Source of the DNA: Massospora cicadina
Taxonomy: Eukaryota; Entomophthoromycota; Entomophthoromycetes; Entomophthorales; Entomophthoraceae
Length of the DNA stretch: 64,000 nucleotides
Direction of reading: 5' to 3'
NCBI GenBank assembly: GCA_022478985.1
Contig: JAKSZP010014953.1
Coordinates: forward strand, 1-64,000
A program made the translations under genes and the position numbers. Positions 1 to 10,799 of the stretch are shown here, one piece after another (positions within the stretch are counted from its first letter, which is position 1; each line of letters opens with the position of its first letter). The notes beneath the pieces were generated by a model, which saw nothing but the letters and a program-made list of their open reading frames with translations, was not told the origin of the DNA and made no database searches.

Positions 1-331
1 GCTCAGAGTGAGAGTAGATTTGGACATGTCCATGGGAGGGAAGTAAATGGGCAACTTCTCTTAAAAGGAACAGGAGAGAATAGATGACCATCAAAAATGT
101 GGTTGGGTGTTCATACCATGCAGGCAAGGCACGTTCTGACGGCTTGTCCATCATATCAAAAATAAAAACACCATGTTGAATGAGTTTGTCTAGTGAACGG
201 ACAGGGTCTCTAAAAACTGCCACAAAGCAGTCAGGCAAGAGTGCCCAGGTAAGAGCCCACAGGCAGGATAATCCTGCTGTTGAGATGTCCCTAATCCGAC
301 TATGTGGAAAGCTTTTTACTATGAAAGTTTG
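1..331 (-). other. Unassigned open frame running off the left edge
   Basis: A minus-strand frame of about 110 codons without a stop begins after a TGA at 334-332 and continues past position 1. The first in-frame ATG pair lies near the middle. The translation has hydrophobic runs and ends in a pattern (REVAHLLPSHGHVQIYSHSE) that recalls the RNase H stretch of retroelement polymerases, where a long helix is followed by a beta strand with an acidic residue. This is only a resemblance; I do not recognise the protein. A 110-codon open frame is unusual here, because most old elements have a stop every 20-40 codons. Confidence 0.25.
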
Positions 332-570
332 TCATACAGTCAGGACTATACTGGCGCTCAGCAAGAGGTACTGACCCCCAGAAAGAGCATATAAAGACTC
401 TATGGCCATGTCGAAGTCTGAGCTAAGGTTCATGTGCAGTTTCCCTTAAGGCCTCAATAAAACTGATTTCTTATTTCAAAAATCTATTTTTGATTTTATT
501 ATGTTTATTAAGGTATTATAGAAGACAAAACTGTGTAAAGGAGTTTTGTCAGCTCAGATTTACACTGAGC

Positions 571-762
571 TTAGGGAGAAGAGCGGGCCTTGTTTTCTGT
601 GGAGTCCGCGGGCATCTTCTTAATGACAGGCATAACCTGAGGATCTAGATCCTCAATTTCCTTGTTGAGACCCGCTCCAACTAGGACTAGGTACCCTTGC
701 AGTTGCAGAAACTTTTCCACAATTATTATTTGGCTTTGAATTGTTTTCAAAGCCTGGGCCAT
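571..762 (-). pseudogene. Short helical ORF, possible gag fragment
   Basis: A 63-residue minus-strand frame starting MAQALKTIQSQIIIVEKFLQ, predicted by eye to be mostly helical. The same frame, with stops, continues upstream into the degenerate tandem repeats at 800-1140. Such coiled N-terminal segments are common in gag proteins of LTR elements, but no diagnostic motif is present. The stretch 332-570 between this frame and the edge frame holds AT-rich sequence with AATAAAA-like signals and nothing I can name. Confidence 0.2.
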
Positions 763-799
763 TCTCTTTGTCCATATTCCTTCATATTGCTAACAGGGG

Positions 800-1140
800 T
801 TTGATGGCATCCAATTGGCTGGAGCGTCATTTATGAGGTTATCCTCATCAACCTTTTTTAAATACTTCATTTGGCGGGATTTGGTTGTCCAGAGCGCCAC
901 TTACAAGGATTTTCATCCTTGTTGATACTTTTGGAGACATTGGATTAAGCCACACTTGGTTGGCTAAAATTCATGTATAAGGGTCCACTCCCTCATTGCT
1001 TCATTTAGTAATATTTGATTTGGCAGCATCTGGTTGGCCAGAGCGCCATTTTCGAGGCTTTACTTACTCATTAGCCTCATGATTTTTATTTAGCTTTGAT
1101 TTCAAGGCATCTGATTTTTCAGATGCCATTTACAAAAATT
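800..1140. repeat. Degenerate tandem repeats, unit about 70-80 bp
   Basis: Three to four imperfect units share a core of the form TTTGGCAGCATCTGGTTGGC followed by CAGAGCGCCATTTACAAGG (near 803, 872, 1020 and more weakly 1095). On the minus strand each unit encodes a short related peptide (for example NGALANQMLPNQ and NDAPANWMPSNP) in the frame of the ORF at 762-571. The array therefore looks like an internally repetitive coding segment that has decayed. Confidence 0.45.
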
Positions 1141-1200
1141 GTAGCTATTGTGCCCCTCTCCCTTGGCCTCAATCATCACCTTAGGGAAAATTAGGGCAAT

Positions 1201-1410
1201 GTGATGGTTAGGCAACGCCTTGACCGTTACACCTGGGACTCACCCTTCCCCTGGAAACTTTTGTTAAAATATTTAAGAACAGATCAAGTTAGCTTTGAGG
1301 ACTACGTTGCCAATTCTGATCCAAGAAGCCATTCTGGGATAGCTTGGACAAAAAAGTTGAGTTTGGCCATAATTTATGCACCCAACCAATTGTTGAGTGA
1401 GCCAGACTAA
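1201..1410 (+). other. Small unassigned ORF
   Basis: A 69-codon plus-strand frame with no motif I recognise, lying in non-repetitive sequence just left of the promoter-like block of element J. Its length is near what chance allows. It is listed because it is the only open frame between 1.15 and 1.45 kb; I assign no function. Confidence 0.1.
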
Positions 1411-1493
1411 TTGTTGCAACCCTTTAGAATGCATTTGGAAGTTTTGGGACAGACGGACAGCCTTACCTTAGTGGTCAGGTCCTGGGTTGCATT

Positions 1494-2732
1494 GTTGACC
1501 TGACTTGGTCCCATAGTATGGGACCAAGTTATATATTTTTAAGGTTTGTCAGGTCATTATACCCTATGCTCATCAATCCCCCAGCCAATTAAAGCTAACA
1601 CCAGATATGAAGGAAAAATCCCTTGATGCCTCTCCCCTATGCTTCACCAATCTATAAGGCAACAGCCCTTCCCAGGGGTTGTTGTCAGTTCATTGTTACT
1701 CTCTCGCCTAGTCACAATAATAAACGCGTTCTCGCTCGCCTGTCACAGACTCCATTAGTAAATTTTTAAAGTCTGCCTAAGGTTAAGCTAATTAAATAAC
1801 AGGTCAGAACAGATTTATGCAAAACTGAATACGCTATAATCAATCCAAACAAATATGTGCAAATTTTATTTGTTATTGTTTAAGTTGTTTACCAATCTAA
1901 AGATTCCAATATTAAAACTTTTTTATCTTATCCAAAAGTTTGAAGATTTATCAACCATAGCCTTCTTCCTAGACCATCCAAATTAAGATTTTTGCAGGGG
2001 CACAGGCCCATGACAGTGCTTTGAGCTCCCCCAGTTCATTCTTCTTCATCATATAAAACTAACTTTTCTCCTTGAGAATTCTGCTAGTTTATTCTCTAAT
2101 TATATCTACATTAAAACAAAGTTATCTTTCATTAGTGTTTTGTTATAAAAGCTGCCTTCCACACTATGACACTAGGCTTTTAAGTCAAAGTTGCAAATCT
2201 TGGCGCCATCTGTAAAATGTTTTGAATAATTAAAAAGCAGGTGTTTCAATCCATTAATCTAGTGACTCCCTACGCTATGAGCAAACTTATAGAAATGTTT
2301 ACTCATTAATAGTTTTTGCATTTCAATGCACATGCCATGCACCCTGGTATCTCAATTTACCCTTTCAATTCATCACCAATTTTAATGCAATCATATAATG
2401 TCTCCTTATTATTCCTAATCAATTCAATCAGAAACTAACAATTATGGAACCTGAAGGAGTCATTATCCTCACCAAATCTTCCACCATTGAGGGATGCCCC
2501 TCAAGGCTCTTGGTATTTTCTTTTCAATTGTTTGATTGATTATAGGTCCTTTTGTATATTTTGTGAATATATTTACTCTTAATGAAACTCTTAGAATGTT
2601 TCTCTCAAAAGTCACTATGACGGCTGATCCCAGTCATCCTGTGTTCTCCATCTAGGTACTACACACCCAGATTTTAGGCTAGTCTTCTTTTTAATTAGCC
2701 GCAGCCCTGATAGAATTAAACTAACATACTTT
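1494..2732 (+). repeat. 5' LTR remnant of element J
   Basis: Two parts support this. The segment about 1775-2732 aligns with 41320-42252 (shared blocks include TTTTTGCAGGGGCACAG, a TATAAA box after CATCA, and ACACACCCAGATTTTA), and the second copy lies at the other end of J. The segment 1600-1747 resembles the middle of the K LTR (61.6-61.47 kb, minus strand), with TAAGGCAAC, AGGGG, TTGTTG, CATT and an AATAAA-type signal in the same order. The part that encodes the DERW motif in the 3' LTR is not visible here, so the left end is lost or rearranged; the start coordinate is a guess. Confidence 0.5.
1503..1529. repeat. Perfect 13-bp-arm palindrome
   Basis: ACTTGGTCCCATA, one central G, then the exact reverse complement TATGGGACCAAGT. 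It is followed at once by an AT-rich TATA-like run and is flanked by GTCAGGTC/GACCTGAC, another inverted pair. It sits at the presumed upstream edge of the LTR promoter block of J, where it could be a regulatory dyad or the closing ends of a small lost insertion. Confidence 0.8.
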
Positions 2733-2739
2733 GACGCTC

Positions 2740-3290
2740 TCTGCCTTCACACTTAGCTTGGCGAGGTGATTGCCTCCTTGGCTACTAAGAACTCCCACCC
2801 ACTTTTGCATCATCTTTCCTTATCCCCTGGTGGGGATAATCTAAATTTACTTTAGAACCACAAATTTCGTCTGATAAGGTAGCACTAGCATATATTCTCT
2901 GGTAAGTCAAGCAGTACAGCTCGTCAGTTACTAGAAGCTCACAAACCTAGAACCACCTCCTAATCCCGCTACTCTCCCAATCATAGCACCCACTATTGAG
3001 GATCAGACATATTTCACATGTATCAATACCATTTGCACTTGGTTCACAAAGTTACCATGCAGGCATTTTAAATACAGGTTCACCAAAAATTTCATGGACC
3101 CCAGAATTGCACAATCTATAGGTCTATACACAGATGAGGCACCTCCAATTCTGAGCGCATCATCTGTACGCATTAAATCTCACACCTTACAGTGTTCAGT
3201 GCAGTTCTTTATTCATGACTTCTGCTTATGCAACTGCTTCTCTGATATGTCTGATCTACTATATATATTCGAGGTGGGTTGACCTTGGGA
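2740..3290 (+). pseudogene. Gag tail and aspartic protease of element J
   Basis: Around 2860-3080 the frames give a gag-like helical stretch (SSDKVALAY..., LLEAHKP). From 3094 a 62-residue frame matches the part of a retropepsin just after the catalytic DSGA loop: N-F-M-D, A-Q-S-I-G-L, a PPILSAS segment and C-S-V-Q-F-F-I-H-D-F. The DSGA loop itself is destroyed by indels near 3075-3095. In gypsy elements this enzyme matures the Gag-Pol polyprotein in virus-like particles. The reading frame shifts several times and the gag N-terminus is missing or unrecognisable. Confidence 0.5.
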
Positions 3291-3519
3291 CAAATATACC
3301 ACACTAAGAACTTTTCTAGCCAGTACAGGTTTTAAACATAAAATCTGCACTAGAGTGGTGTCTGATCTACTATATCTTTTAATTATTAGTGCGAAATGGT
3401 GGCGTCGCCAGCTTGTGAACACCAAATATAGACTTTATTGAACTCTATCTTTCTAATTTCAGGCTCATTGAGAAATTCCTCATTAATGAACCCTCTCACC
3501 TGATGCCTCTCTTAATTTG

Positions 3520-4593
3520 ATCGCTTTTCCTTCCATAGACCTACCACCAACCTTGCTTTCCATCTTTCCCTTACAAGGATGTCTTTAACAAGAGCTTGGC
3601 TTTTAGACTTCCACCTTACTTATTTATGACCTAAAATTTCAATTAATGATGCACCAATTCAGTTAAGATGATCTCTATACATTACACAAAGGAGGAATAT
3701 AAATAATTTATAATAGAAGGATAATAGGCAAAAATTGTAAATCATTGTACTATCTCAACATTTCTTCCACCATCATTTTCGACCAGAAGGTGGATTACTT
3801 CCTCTGGCCCTGTTTTGACTATGGGCACATGAACAACTTAATGGGCCCAGACCCCTATCCCCTGCTACTTTTTTCGTTTATTTCTCATGTTATTTCAAAG
3901 TCTCAGCTGTTCTTTAAGCTCAATCTGGTTAGTACATTTTACCAATTTAGGGTCAAAAAAGCATGAGTGGTTCATAACCCTTTGAACAAAATAAGGTATT
4001 TTCTTTCAGGGGATGCTTTTTTAAATAAAGATGTACTGGCGACCTTTCAGCATCCCATTTATGAGGTCCTTAGCGACATCCAGTTATCATGCGCCGTTAG
4101 GTATACTGATGATCTACAAGCCATTTGCCTAACCATAAGTAAAATGCAAAGGACCTGAAAGCAGTGATGGCGGCTTTCACAAGTCTGGACTCTTTGTGAA
4201 TCCCAATAAGTGCGATCTTTTGCAAGAAAGTAACCTTCTTATGAACCTAGTTTGAAGTATAGTTATGAAGTTCCCTCCTGTAAGCTAGTAGTTTTTTAGT
4301 CGTGGCCTACATCAACTACCCAGATTCAACTTTAAAGCTTTATCAGTACTGTGATTTTCCTCAGTAAGTTCTCACCCTTTTTTGATTGTCAGCACCCCTC
4401 CATAAACTGACCTGAAAGCATACCCTCTTCAAGTGGACATATGTATGGCAAAAGCTTTGGATATATCAAAGAGATTCAAAATAGCTCTAGTTCTTTAACA
4501 TGTTGACACTTCCAATCCCTTTTTATTGTGGCTTATGTTTCATCTTCAGTTGCTGTGGGAGAATTTATTCTTCGTGAGAATTATGGGATTTAG
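3520..4593 (+). pseudogene. Reverse transcriptase and first half of RNase H, element J
   Basis: Typical Ty3/gypsy RT order is visible across frames: KEEYKxFI upstream helix (about 3690), STIIF-DQKVD (fingers, about 3770), D-PYPLxLxSF, FFKLNLVSTFYQFRVKK (palm, to 3966), EWF, FQHPIYEVLSD, then the catalytic box as YTDD (4102-4113) instead of the usual Y(L/M/V)DD. Connection and RNase H begin near 4400 and stop abruptly at 4593, where a LINE is inserted; RNase H resumes at 6483 in a matching place. Several stops and at least two frameshifts make this inactive. Confidence 0.75.
4576..4593. repeat. Left 18-bp target-site duplication of LINE-A
   Basis: GAGAATTATGGGATTTAG is present here and, identically, at 6483-6500. 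The two copies bracket the LINE ORF1 segment, and on both sides the sequence reads as RNase H of element J, as expected for a duplicated insertion target. Confidence 0.85.
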
Positions 4594-6482
4594 ACTCTCT
4601 TTAACCGCTCAAAGTCACTTTTAAGCTATTTTTAAATTCAAGTTTATTTATCCACAGCCATCTGCCCAAACCTATTCTTTGATGTCCTTGGCTCTGCCGC
4701 CTGCCACCCCAGTGTGGGGCAGCAGTGCACCCCCACCTAGCGTTTTCCGCCCTGCAGGCAAGCGCGTTCAATTGGCTCAAACAGCCCGCCCACTGCTTCC
4801 AACCGTTTTGTCACTTACGGGACTTAGCGCTCCACCTGGCGCGCGTCCACCCTTCTCGCCCCCATCCTCTCGCCCTCCCTCGCTCTGCTATTCGCTATTG
4901 CCTCAGAGTGGACTATGGGCGTTTGTTCCCATATGCCAATAAGGCAATTATTGACCTAGCCACTACAGCCTTTGCGCCAGCTGGCTTTATAGACTTCCGC
5001 ACTTTTAAGGGCTACTTTGACGTTGGGTTCCAATCTGAGGAGGATGCTGAAGCGGCAGCACAAACTCCTCCAATTTTAAAAAACCCCATTCCCACAACCC
5101 GTACTCGCCTCCCTTCAGACACCACACTAGTGGTATCCTTTGCAAATCTCCCATCCCACCTTCCACCCCAGGTTTTGTATGACCAGTTGGTCGCGGGGCT
5201 CATGGCTTATGGCACTCAGCCCAACCTCATCTTCGCCATTACATCTTGTGCGGAGCGCCTTGCTGCTCCTCATGCAACAGCCACCATCATACCACACCAC
5301 CCTACCATAGTTTAACAAATCCCACCCCGCGCTAGTTTGGCTGCAGCGCCTAAATCATTTCTTTTGGGCTCCAGGTCAATAATGGTAGGCAGATTTGTTC
5401 CCTCTGCTTTGGCCTCGACCATGCAAAAAGAGCATGCCCTAAGGTCAAATCCGCTGCTGTGGCTTCTGAGCCCCCTTTGGAGGCTCAGTATGGGGCGCTT
5501 TGCTGCCCCCTCCTACCCTCCATTCTCGTTCAGTGGGCCCACATGGAAAATCAGCCTCCCCCAAAACCTCCATCCTCACTCTCCCACCTAAATCTACGCC
5601 AGCCAATCAGAGCAATGCTTGGACCACCATTCGCACCCAAGCAGCTGCCCATTCGCCCAATCCTACCCACTCAAATTTAAACGCCACTATTCCAGTGAAC
5701 CAAAATCCGTGGGATCTATTGGCTGAAACTGACGAATCAGGTAATGTCCTCATTAGTAAGCATACAGGTTAACCTCTCTGCCATGGCGATTATGGTCGGG
5801 CAGAATTTTTCCTTCCTGACTTCAATGAAACCCCTACCCCTCGCCATTTTGCTCCTCTACCCAATACAGCCCCCTTCCAAAGTGACCACCAGCTCACCTT
5901 AGCTGCGGTGGCCTCTCCTCATTGCCCAAAACTACGCATCACGGTGGCCCAGTCAGTGGCTCAGCTCCAGCATGGCCTGCCCACCATCTTCTTCCCCCCC
6001 TACTTCCCTGAATCTCCCTGCAGTGACATCTCAAAACTATTCGATGATGCTGAAATCGCTGTTATGAATGTTGCAACGCTTGCTTCATTCAACCCCTCAG
6101 CCAAAATCACCCGCCAAAGTATCTCCCTTTTCACCCAGCTTCCATAAGCCCGCAAAGAAGCTGAAGTTCTCCTCGCAGCTTTTGTTGAAACACTTTCCCA
6201 TCATTATCTTGATGCAGAAGTGGAAAACTCCTACTACGCTGACCTCAGCCCCCACTATGCAGATGCCCCAACGCCCTGGCTCTCTGCTTTGATCTGGTAC
6301 TGTAACCAACACCCCTTGATCGAGGTGGGTCTTTCTGAAAACCAACCCCCCAACCCCTCCTCACCCTCTGCCATGGTGGGTTAAGCAGTTTCTGCTTCCC
6401 ACCTGGCTAGTAGTTTGTTTTGCCATTTTGAGTGTTTTGATCGGTACTGTCTGTCCCCTGGTCGGTGTACCTCAAATAAATC
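4594..6482 (+). mobile_element. LINE-A, an ORF1-only LINE copy
   Basis: A 1.89-kb insertion into the RNase H of element J, bracketed by a perfect 18-bp duplication. It contains a short leader, a gag-like ORF1 with zinc knuckle, and a tail ending ...CAAATAAATC directly before the right duplication. There is no endonuclease or reverse transcriptase. It therefore resembles a 'half-LINE' mobilised in trans, or a copy with an internal deletion that removed ORF2. The relatively GC-rich, CpG-containing coding sequence stands out from its AT-rich surroundings and suggests a later insertion than its host. Confidence 0.75.
4725..6384 (+). pseudogene. LINE ORF1 (gag-like, RNA-binding) of LINE-A
   Basis: N-terminal part 4725-5312 is one 196-residue frame with an RRM-like/DUF4283-like pattern (F-A-P-A-G-F-I-D-F, KGYFDVGFQSEEDAEAAA, then VVSFANLPSHLPPQVLYDQL). 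A CCHC knuckle C-x2-C-x4-H-x4-C lies at 5396-5437 in the next frame. A long C-terminal stretch (about 5780-6384) stays in one frame with a single stop at 6145-6147. LINE ORF1 proteins coat the transcript to form the retrotransposition RNP. The same architecture recurs at 32.8-34.1 kb and 45.8-46.9 kb. At least two frameshifts break it. Confidence 0.7.
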
Positions 6483-6500
6483 GAGAATTATGGGATTTAG
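6483..6500. repeat. Right 18-bp target-site duplication of LINE-A
   Basis: Identical to 4576-4593. Beyond it the RNase H of element J continues (ENYG, then a YFSHNNYTP-like stretch). Confidence 0.85.
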
Positions 6501-7330
6501 CACCATTTTCTTACTTTTCCCACAATAATTATACTCCAATAAATCCTGTGAGATTTATGAGAAGGCGTTGGCGGTCATGTTCTAGGCACAGGCTCATTGG
6601 TAATACCTTCTCCAGGTGGCACTGCATGAGATTGTAGCGCAGAACAACCACCAGTCTCTAATTTACAACAGAAAGCATTAAAACTTTCCGTTTACAAGCT
6701 AGATCTGTTATGACTTATGCGGTTTACCTTTAGGTATGAGTTTAATAAAGGGTCCATAAAATTCTTATTGGACATTTTAATTTGAAACTTATCCATGAAT
6801 ATTAGCATAATTAATTTCTTAAACTCACAACTGTTGTTTCCTACTAAAAATACTGACGCTGACTCCCTTTTCAGTATGCTTTTCCAGCTTGCCCACAGAA
6901 GTCCCCTCCTTGACCAAGTCCTAGTTTTCCACCAAGCCTCTAATGATGGGTTTGAGCTATATGAGGACCTGGAAAATAAGACCCCAAAGTCACCCACTAT
7001 GTCAAAAAGGTTAGACTTTTTCTGGGATAGAGTTTAGTCCTGCTCTCCCTCCACAACTAAGTAATTTAAGAGCAACATTATACTATAGCTTTGGGTCACC
7101 TGGAGTCTAAGAAGTGCGGGGAATTGGTTAAGATTACCTAAAACAAGCCAGTATCCTCTAAGAAAATTCCTTTTGGATCTCCTAATGTTTATTGTATGCT
7201 CGCTCTAACTTAGAAATATCTGTGAATAAAACCCCTTGCATCCATTTTAACAGGCTGAAGGGTTATGGACCTCATTGTTTGTTGGCTTCATCATGGAGCT
7301 CCCTCCCTCCAAGGGTATAAATATTAAAGT
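6501..7330 (+). pseudogene. RNase H second half and integrase N-terminus, element J
   Basis: After the LINE duplication, RNase H resumes with a pattern equivalent to SYFSHNxYTP, EIYEKALAV, and a NNHQSLIY strand (the DHKSL box with D replaced by N). A linker with TKNTDADSLF (the usual G-K-x-N-x-x-A-D-x-L-S box) lies near 6860. From about 7090 a zinc-binding-like region aligns with K (KKCGEL, SSKKI), and at 7260-7313 the start of the integrase core, EGLWTSLFVGFIMELPPSKG, matches K at 63.72-63.76 kb. The catalytic Asp of DFI is Gly here. The gene stops where the LTR of element I begins. Confidence 0.65.
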
Positions 7331-7344
7331 TCACTTTTTATAAG

Positions 7345-8035
7345 TTAGCACCAAACTATTTGGAAGTCATGCCCACATGCAAGCCCACGATAATAGTTGT
7401 ACAGCCACCAGATAGGGTTAAAACCACACTTAACTAAATACCAGATTGGGATATTAGTGATTATAGAAACGCAAATGCACACCAAGTTCTGTTCCAAGTT
7501 TCAAGGCTTCAAACTAAGTCCAGCGCCTCAGCATCCAGTGGCCTCATTTCTTTGGGCCATTTAAATAGCTAAGAATGCCAAAAATAAGTTACAAGAAAGC
7601 ATGTTTATATAGAGCTAGAAAAATAGGTTAGTTAATTTTGGGAAAGGAATCTGCTTATAAGAAAATTACTTGCTGGTAATTCTTACAATGATTTGCTATT
7701 TTAATAAAATATATGTGTTCAAAAACTTTTGGCGTTGGACGCAAAAGGTAATCATGAGCCTTTAAATTCAGTTTGCCAAACCTCTTTTAAAAAATAGTAA
7801 ATTAACGGTCATTATTTAAGGATTTAGTTCCAATGTCAAAGTGGCTAAGATTAGAGACATTTTATTAATGTTAATTGGGCTGCATTGCTAAAGAAATTAG
7901 TTTTACTTTTCTTTATCAAAATCTAAGTCATCTAATTCTAATTTACGCTTTACTTTTTATTGGATTATCCTAATCTACCTGAATTTGCAAACTATGAGAT
8001 CAACATTATGACCAGGTAAAGCCTGAATTTTGACA
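7345..8035 (-). repeat. 3' LTR of element I
   Basis: Starts (minus strand) at 8035 with TGTCAAAATTCAGG right after the polypurine tract at about 8036-8053. Aligns with 20597-21295: shared blocks include CCAAACTATT, TTCATTTC/CTCATTTC, GCTTATAAGAAAA and a GGTAATCxTGAG box. The left end is approximate. The stretch 7331-7344 is junction sequence I cannot assign. Confidence 0.65.
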
Positions 8036-8212
8036 TCACCTTCCTCTAAGGTAATACCCTTATTAATGAGAAATTATTTGATAACCTTTGGGTATTTGGT
8101 GCAGTTAGCAGCAGGTTGCCAAATGGCTTCCTCAATAAGGTATTCCGGAAATTTAACAAAGTAAATTGAGAGACCCAAAGGATCTTATTTCTAATGATGG
8201 CTATAACTTTGT
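8036..8212 (-). pseudogene. Chromodomain of element I pol, cut off from integrase
   Basis: Minus-strand translation gives YFVKFPEYLIEEAIWQPAAN followed by CTKYPKVIK, the chromodomain pattern YLVKWxGYxxEExTWEPxxN...(L)I. In chromoviruses this C-terminal integrase domain reads histone marks and guides insertion. The upstream part of the same pol gene ends at 15982, on the other side of element A, so the insertion fell between the GPY/F region and the chromodomain. A stop follows the domain and then the polypurine tract. Confidence 0.65.
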
Positions 8213-8782
8213 TGTTGAATTCCTGATATGACTGGACAATAAGCTCTTGATAGCCACAGCATATTGACTAGAATCCTCCAACCATGATTTATAGTTTATA
8301 AATTGCAAGCATCTTGGGATGAGGCAATGATGGGTCAGGAAGGATAATTATTGGATTGCCTTCATATAAGGCAACAAGGCAATGTAAACATAATACATAC
8401 ATTTATTAGATTGTCTTAAACTAAGGCAATAGGGAATTTAAGAATAGTATACTCTGCCAGAGCCAATGAGAATACGGTGGAACCAAATAGTCTAAGCCAA
8501 AAGAGTGATATCAATCAAAGTCGCTGATATATAATCAAGATGAGACAATTGAAAAAGGAAGATTGTTAGTAGAGAAGAGAGAGCAAAGCAGAGAGTATCT
8601 GCTGCTAATATTAAAGTTTAATAAAGAGGTGTCATTGCAACAATTGCTCCATATTTTTCATACTTATTAAATTTATTCCAAGGAATGCAATATTTATATC
8701 GTCCATCTGATTGCTCATTGTGCTTGACTCTGCACAAACTATGCTGGCATATAGTAAGTATATCACCAAAAAATTATAAACA
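8213..8782 (+). repeat. 5' LTR of element A
   Basis: 570 bp, starts TGTTGAATTCCTG and ends ATTATAAACA. Aligns along its whole length with 15419-15981; long shared blocks include ACTGGACAATAAGCTC, GGGAATTTAAGAATAGTATA, ATAGTCTAAGCCAAAAGAG and AATAAAGAGGTGTCATTG (likely the R/poly(A) region). By eye the two copies differ at roughly one position in four or five, so the insertion is old. Confidence 0.85.
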
Positions 8783-10450
8783 ATGGTGCTCACTACAGGG
8801 GGCCCATTGATCAACCACCAAAAAATAAAAATTTTCAGTCACCGGCCATGTTACATCAGGCTTGATTTTACAGGGAATCATTGTAGCACACTATGCCAGC
8901 CAAATATGTGGAACTCAACTTTTGCTTTAGATGCAGTGCTTAAGAAACATAATGAGCTTCTTCAGGAGTGGAACAACATAATGAACCAGCTTGAAAATAA
9001 ATTTAGTCAAATGCAGATATTTGGACAACAAAACAGCAACTCATGAATCACCTGGATGACACACTGAATGACTGCATTGAGCAGAGAAAAAGTTGGACAG
9101 TACCTCATAGACATTCATTGGGAAATGGATGAGCACCAAGGGGCCTCTTAGGGAGAATTATATCATGGGGGATATGACACTGAATACCAAGTCAAGAATC
9201 TTTTTGCTGAGACCACAGGCAGCATGAGCTACTCCACACAGGAGGGCATCTTCGGAGAAGATTATATATCAGAGAACCAATTCACCCAAGTGATGGCTGT
9301 ACTGTCCACTGAAGGGACCCACGCTACTGCTGAATCATCAGAAAGACCATCCACCTGTGGGCTATTGGACCAGCATCTCATTGAGATACTGCTTATGAGT
9401 CGTGTCTCATTCCTCAGTATGCTACAAAGGTTTGCAGTTATGATCAGGAGGAGGAGGTTTTCATTGATAAGCTGCCTCAATTTGATTGGAGGGAATATCT
9501 TGGCTTCTTTAAATAATTTGAGTTTGTGGTGGAAGGAGCCTCAGATCATCTAAAGCTAAATTGTTAATATCTGCCTTGGATGTTGGTAGTGCTGATTAAG
9601 TCACCTGCTATCTTCCAAGAATTACTGTTGCATACCAAGAAGTGAAGGATACTGTGCTGCAGTTGTTCAGAGGTACTGCAAAGATGTCACAGCAAAAGGC
9701 TGAGTTCTTTACCATTGGGTTCTAACGGAATGAGACCCTCACTGCATTTGCTGATCAATTTATGGCAGAATCCTATGTGCTAATTGGGGCAGTGAGTTTA
9801 TCTGGATTCCAATGTGTGCATTGCAATGACCTCTGCAATGAAGCCATACTATGAGCTTTACAACGTCATGACTCTAATTTTAGAGGATGACATACCCCTG
9901 CTCAAAATTGTCCAGTTTCTGCACCATTTATCCGCTAATTTTCCTCCGCCCAATACATATTGGAACCATAATGCCTCCGCTGATGATTCTTTTTATTCAG
10001 GAAATCTCTTGTCTGGTTCTGATTCCACCTAGTAACCCCTGACCTTATTATAATTATGCGTCTCATCCTCAGCTGAGTTATCTCAGCAGTTTGACTTCCA
10101 ATCCGGACCTTTTTACAATAATTGCTAGCAGAAAAAATTCTGATCTGGACCTAATTACGCTGACTGTCAGCTTTAAACCTCTTGACCTGGCCCTGGTTAC
10201 ATTGATTGCTAACAATCAAATTATTAACATGGCCCATCTTTCTGAAAAACAAGGACGCAGACCCTATGTGTTAAATTGTTTTAAATGCAGGGTTTCCTTG
10301 GCCATCTTGCCTGGAGTTGCCCTAACTGGCAAGTTTACTATGTGCATAGAATCAATACTAGTGAAAAGATGGAGAAGAGTAAAAATGAGACTTTATATTT
10401 CTGCTATCTTACCCAAACGCCCCACCTGAACTACTTTAGTATATTCAAAA
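8783..10450 (+). pseudogene. Gag of element A
   Basis: An 87-residue frame starts at the primer-binding site and shows a coiled helix (KKHNELLQEWNNIMNQLENK). Matrix/capsid-like helical stretches follow in changing frames (9224-9553, 9814-10032). A zinc knuckle is visible at about 10270-10330 as C-F-K-C in one frame and G-F-L-G-H-L-A-W-S-C in the next, so a frameshift lies inside the CCHC box. Gag would form the virus-like particle and bind genomic RNA. The intermediate sequence to 10800 has only short open frames. Confidence 0.6.
8784..8801 (+). promoter_or_regulatory. Primer-binding site of element A
   Basis: TGGTGCTCACTACAGGGG begins one base after the 5' LTR, starts with TGG as a match to a tRNA CCA end, and its core CTCACTACAGGG recurs at the same position in elements B (22441-22452) and C (36281-36292, minus). 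An ATG at 8783 places the site inside an open frame (MVLTTG...). Confidence 0.7.
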
Positions 10451-10799
10451 GAAGTCCCTTAATATGATGAAGGGATTCATAGCAACAACCATATAGAGGA
10501 GTAAACGTACTGACACAGACGCAAGTCAAGGACGCAATGGATGAAGGACCTCAGGAGCAACTGAAGCCGTAAGCCTGTTAAATGTTTGACCAAGATTCTT
10601 TAGACAAGATGGATCCAGCCTCATATGCACCTTCCTTGAAATATGTAAACGTCACTCTCCCGTTAGACACTATTCCACAATACCCCAAAGTCAGTGAGGT
10701 GATTATGATCTTCCTTGGGAAAAGAGTACTCTTAGATGTACACGTACTAAACAGTCAAAATTTTCTTATTCTGAGTGAACATAATGTGAATTTTTAAAG

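Noticed and set aside
5012..5318. Minus-strand ORFs inside LINE-A
   Set aside because: Shadows of the plus-strand ORF1; no motif and no counterpart in the other LINE copies.
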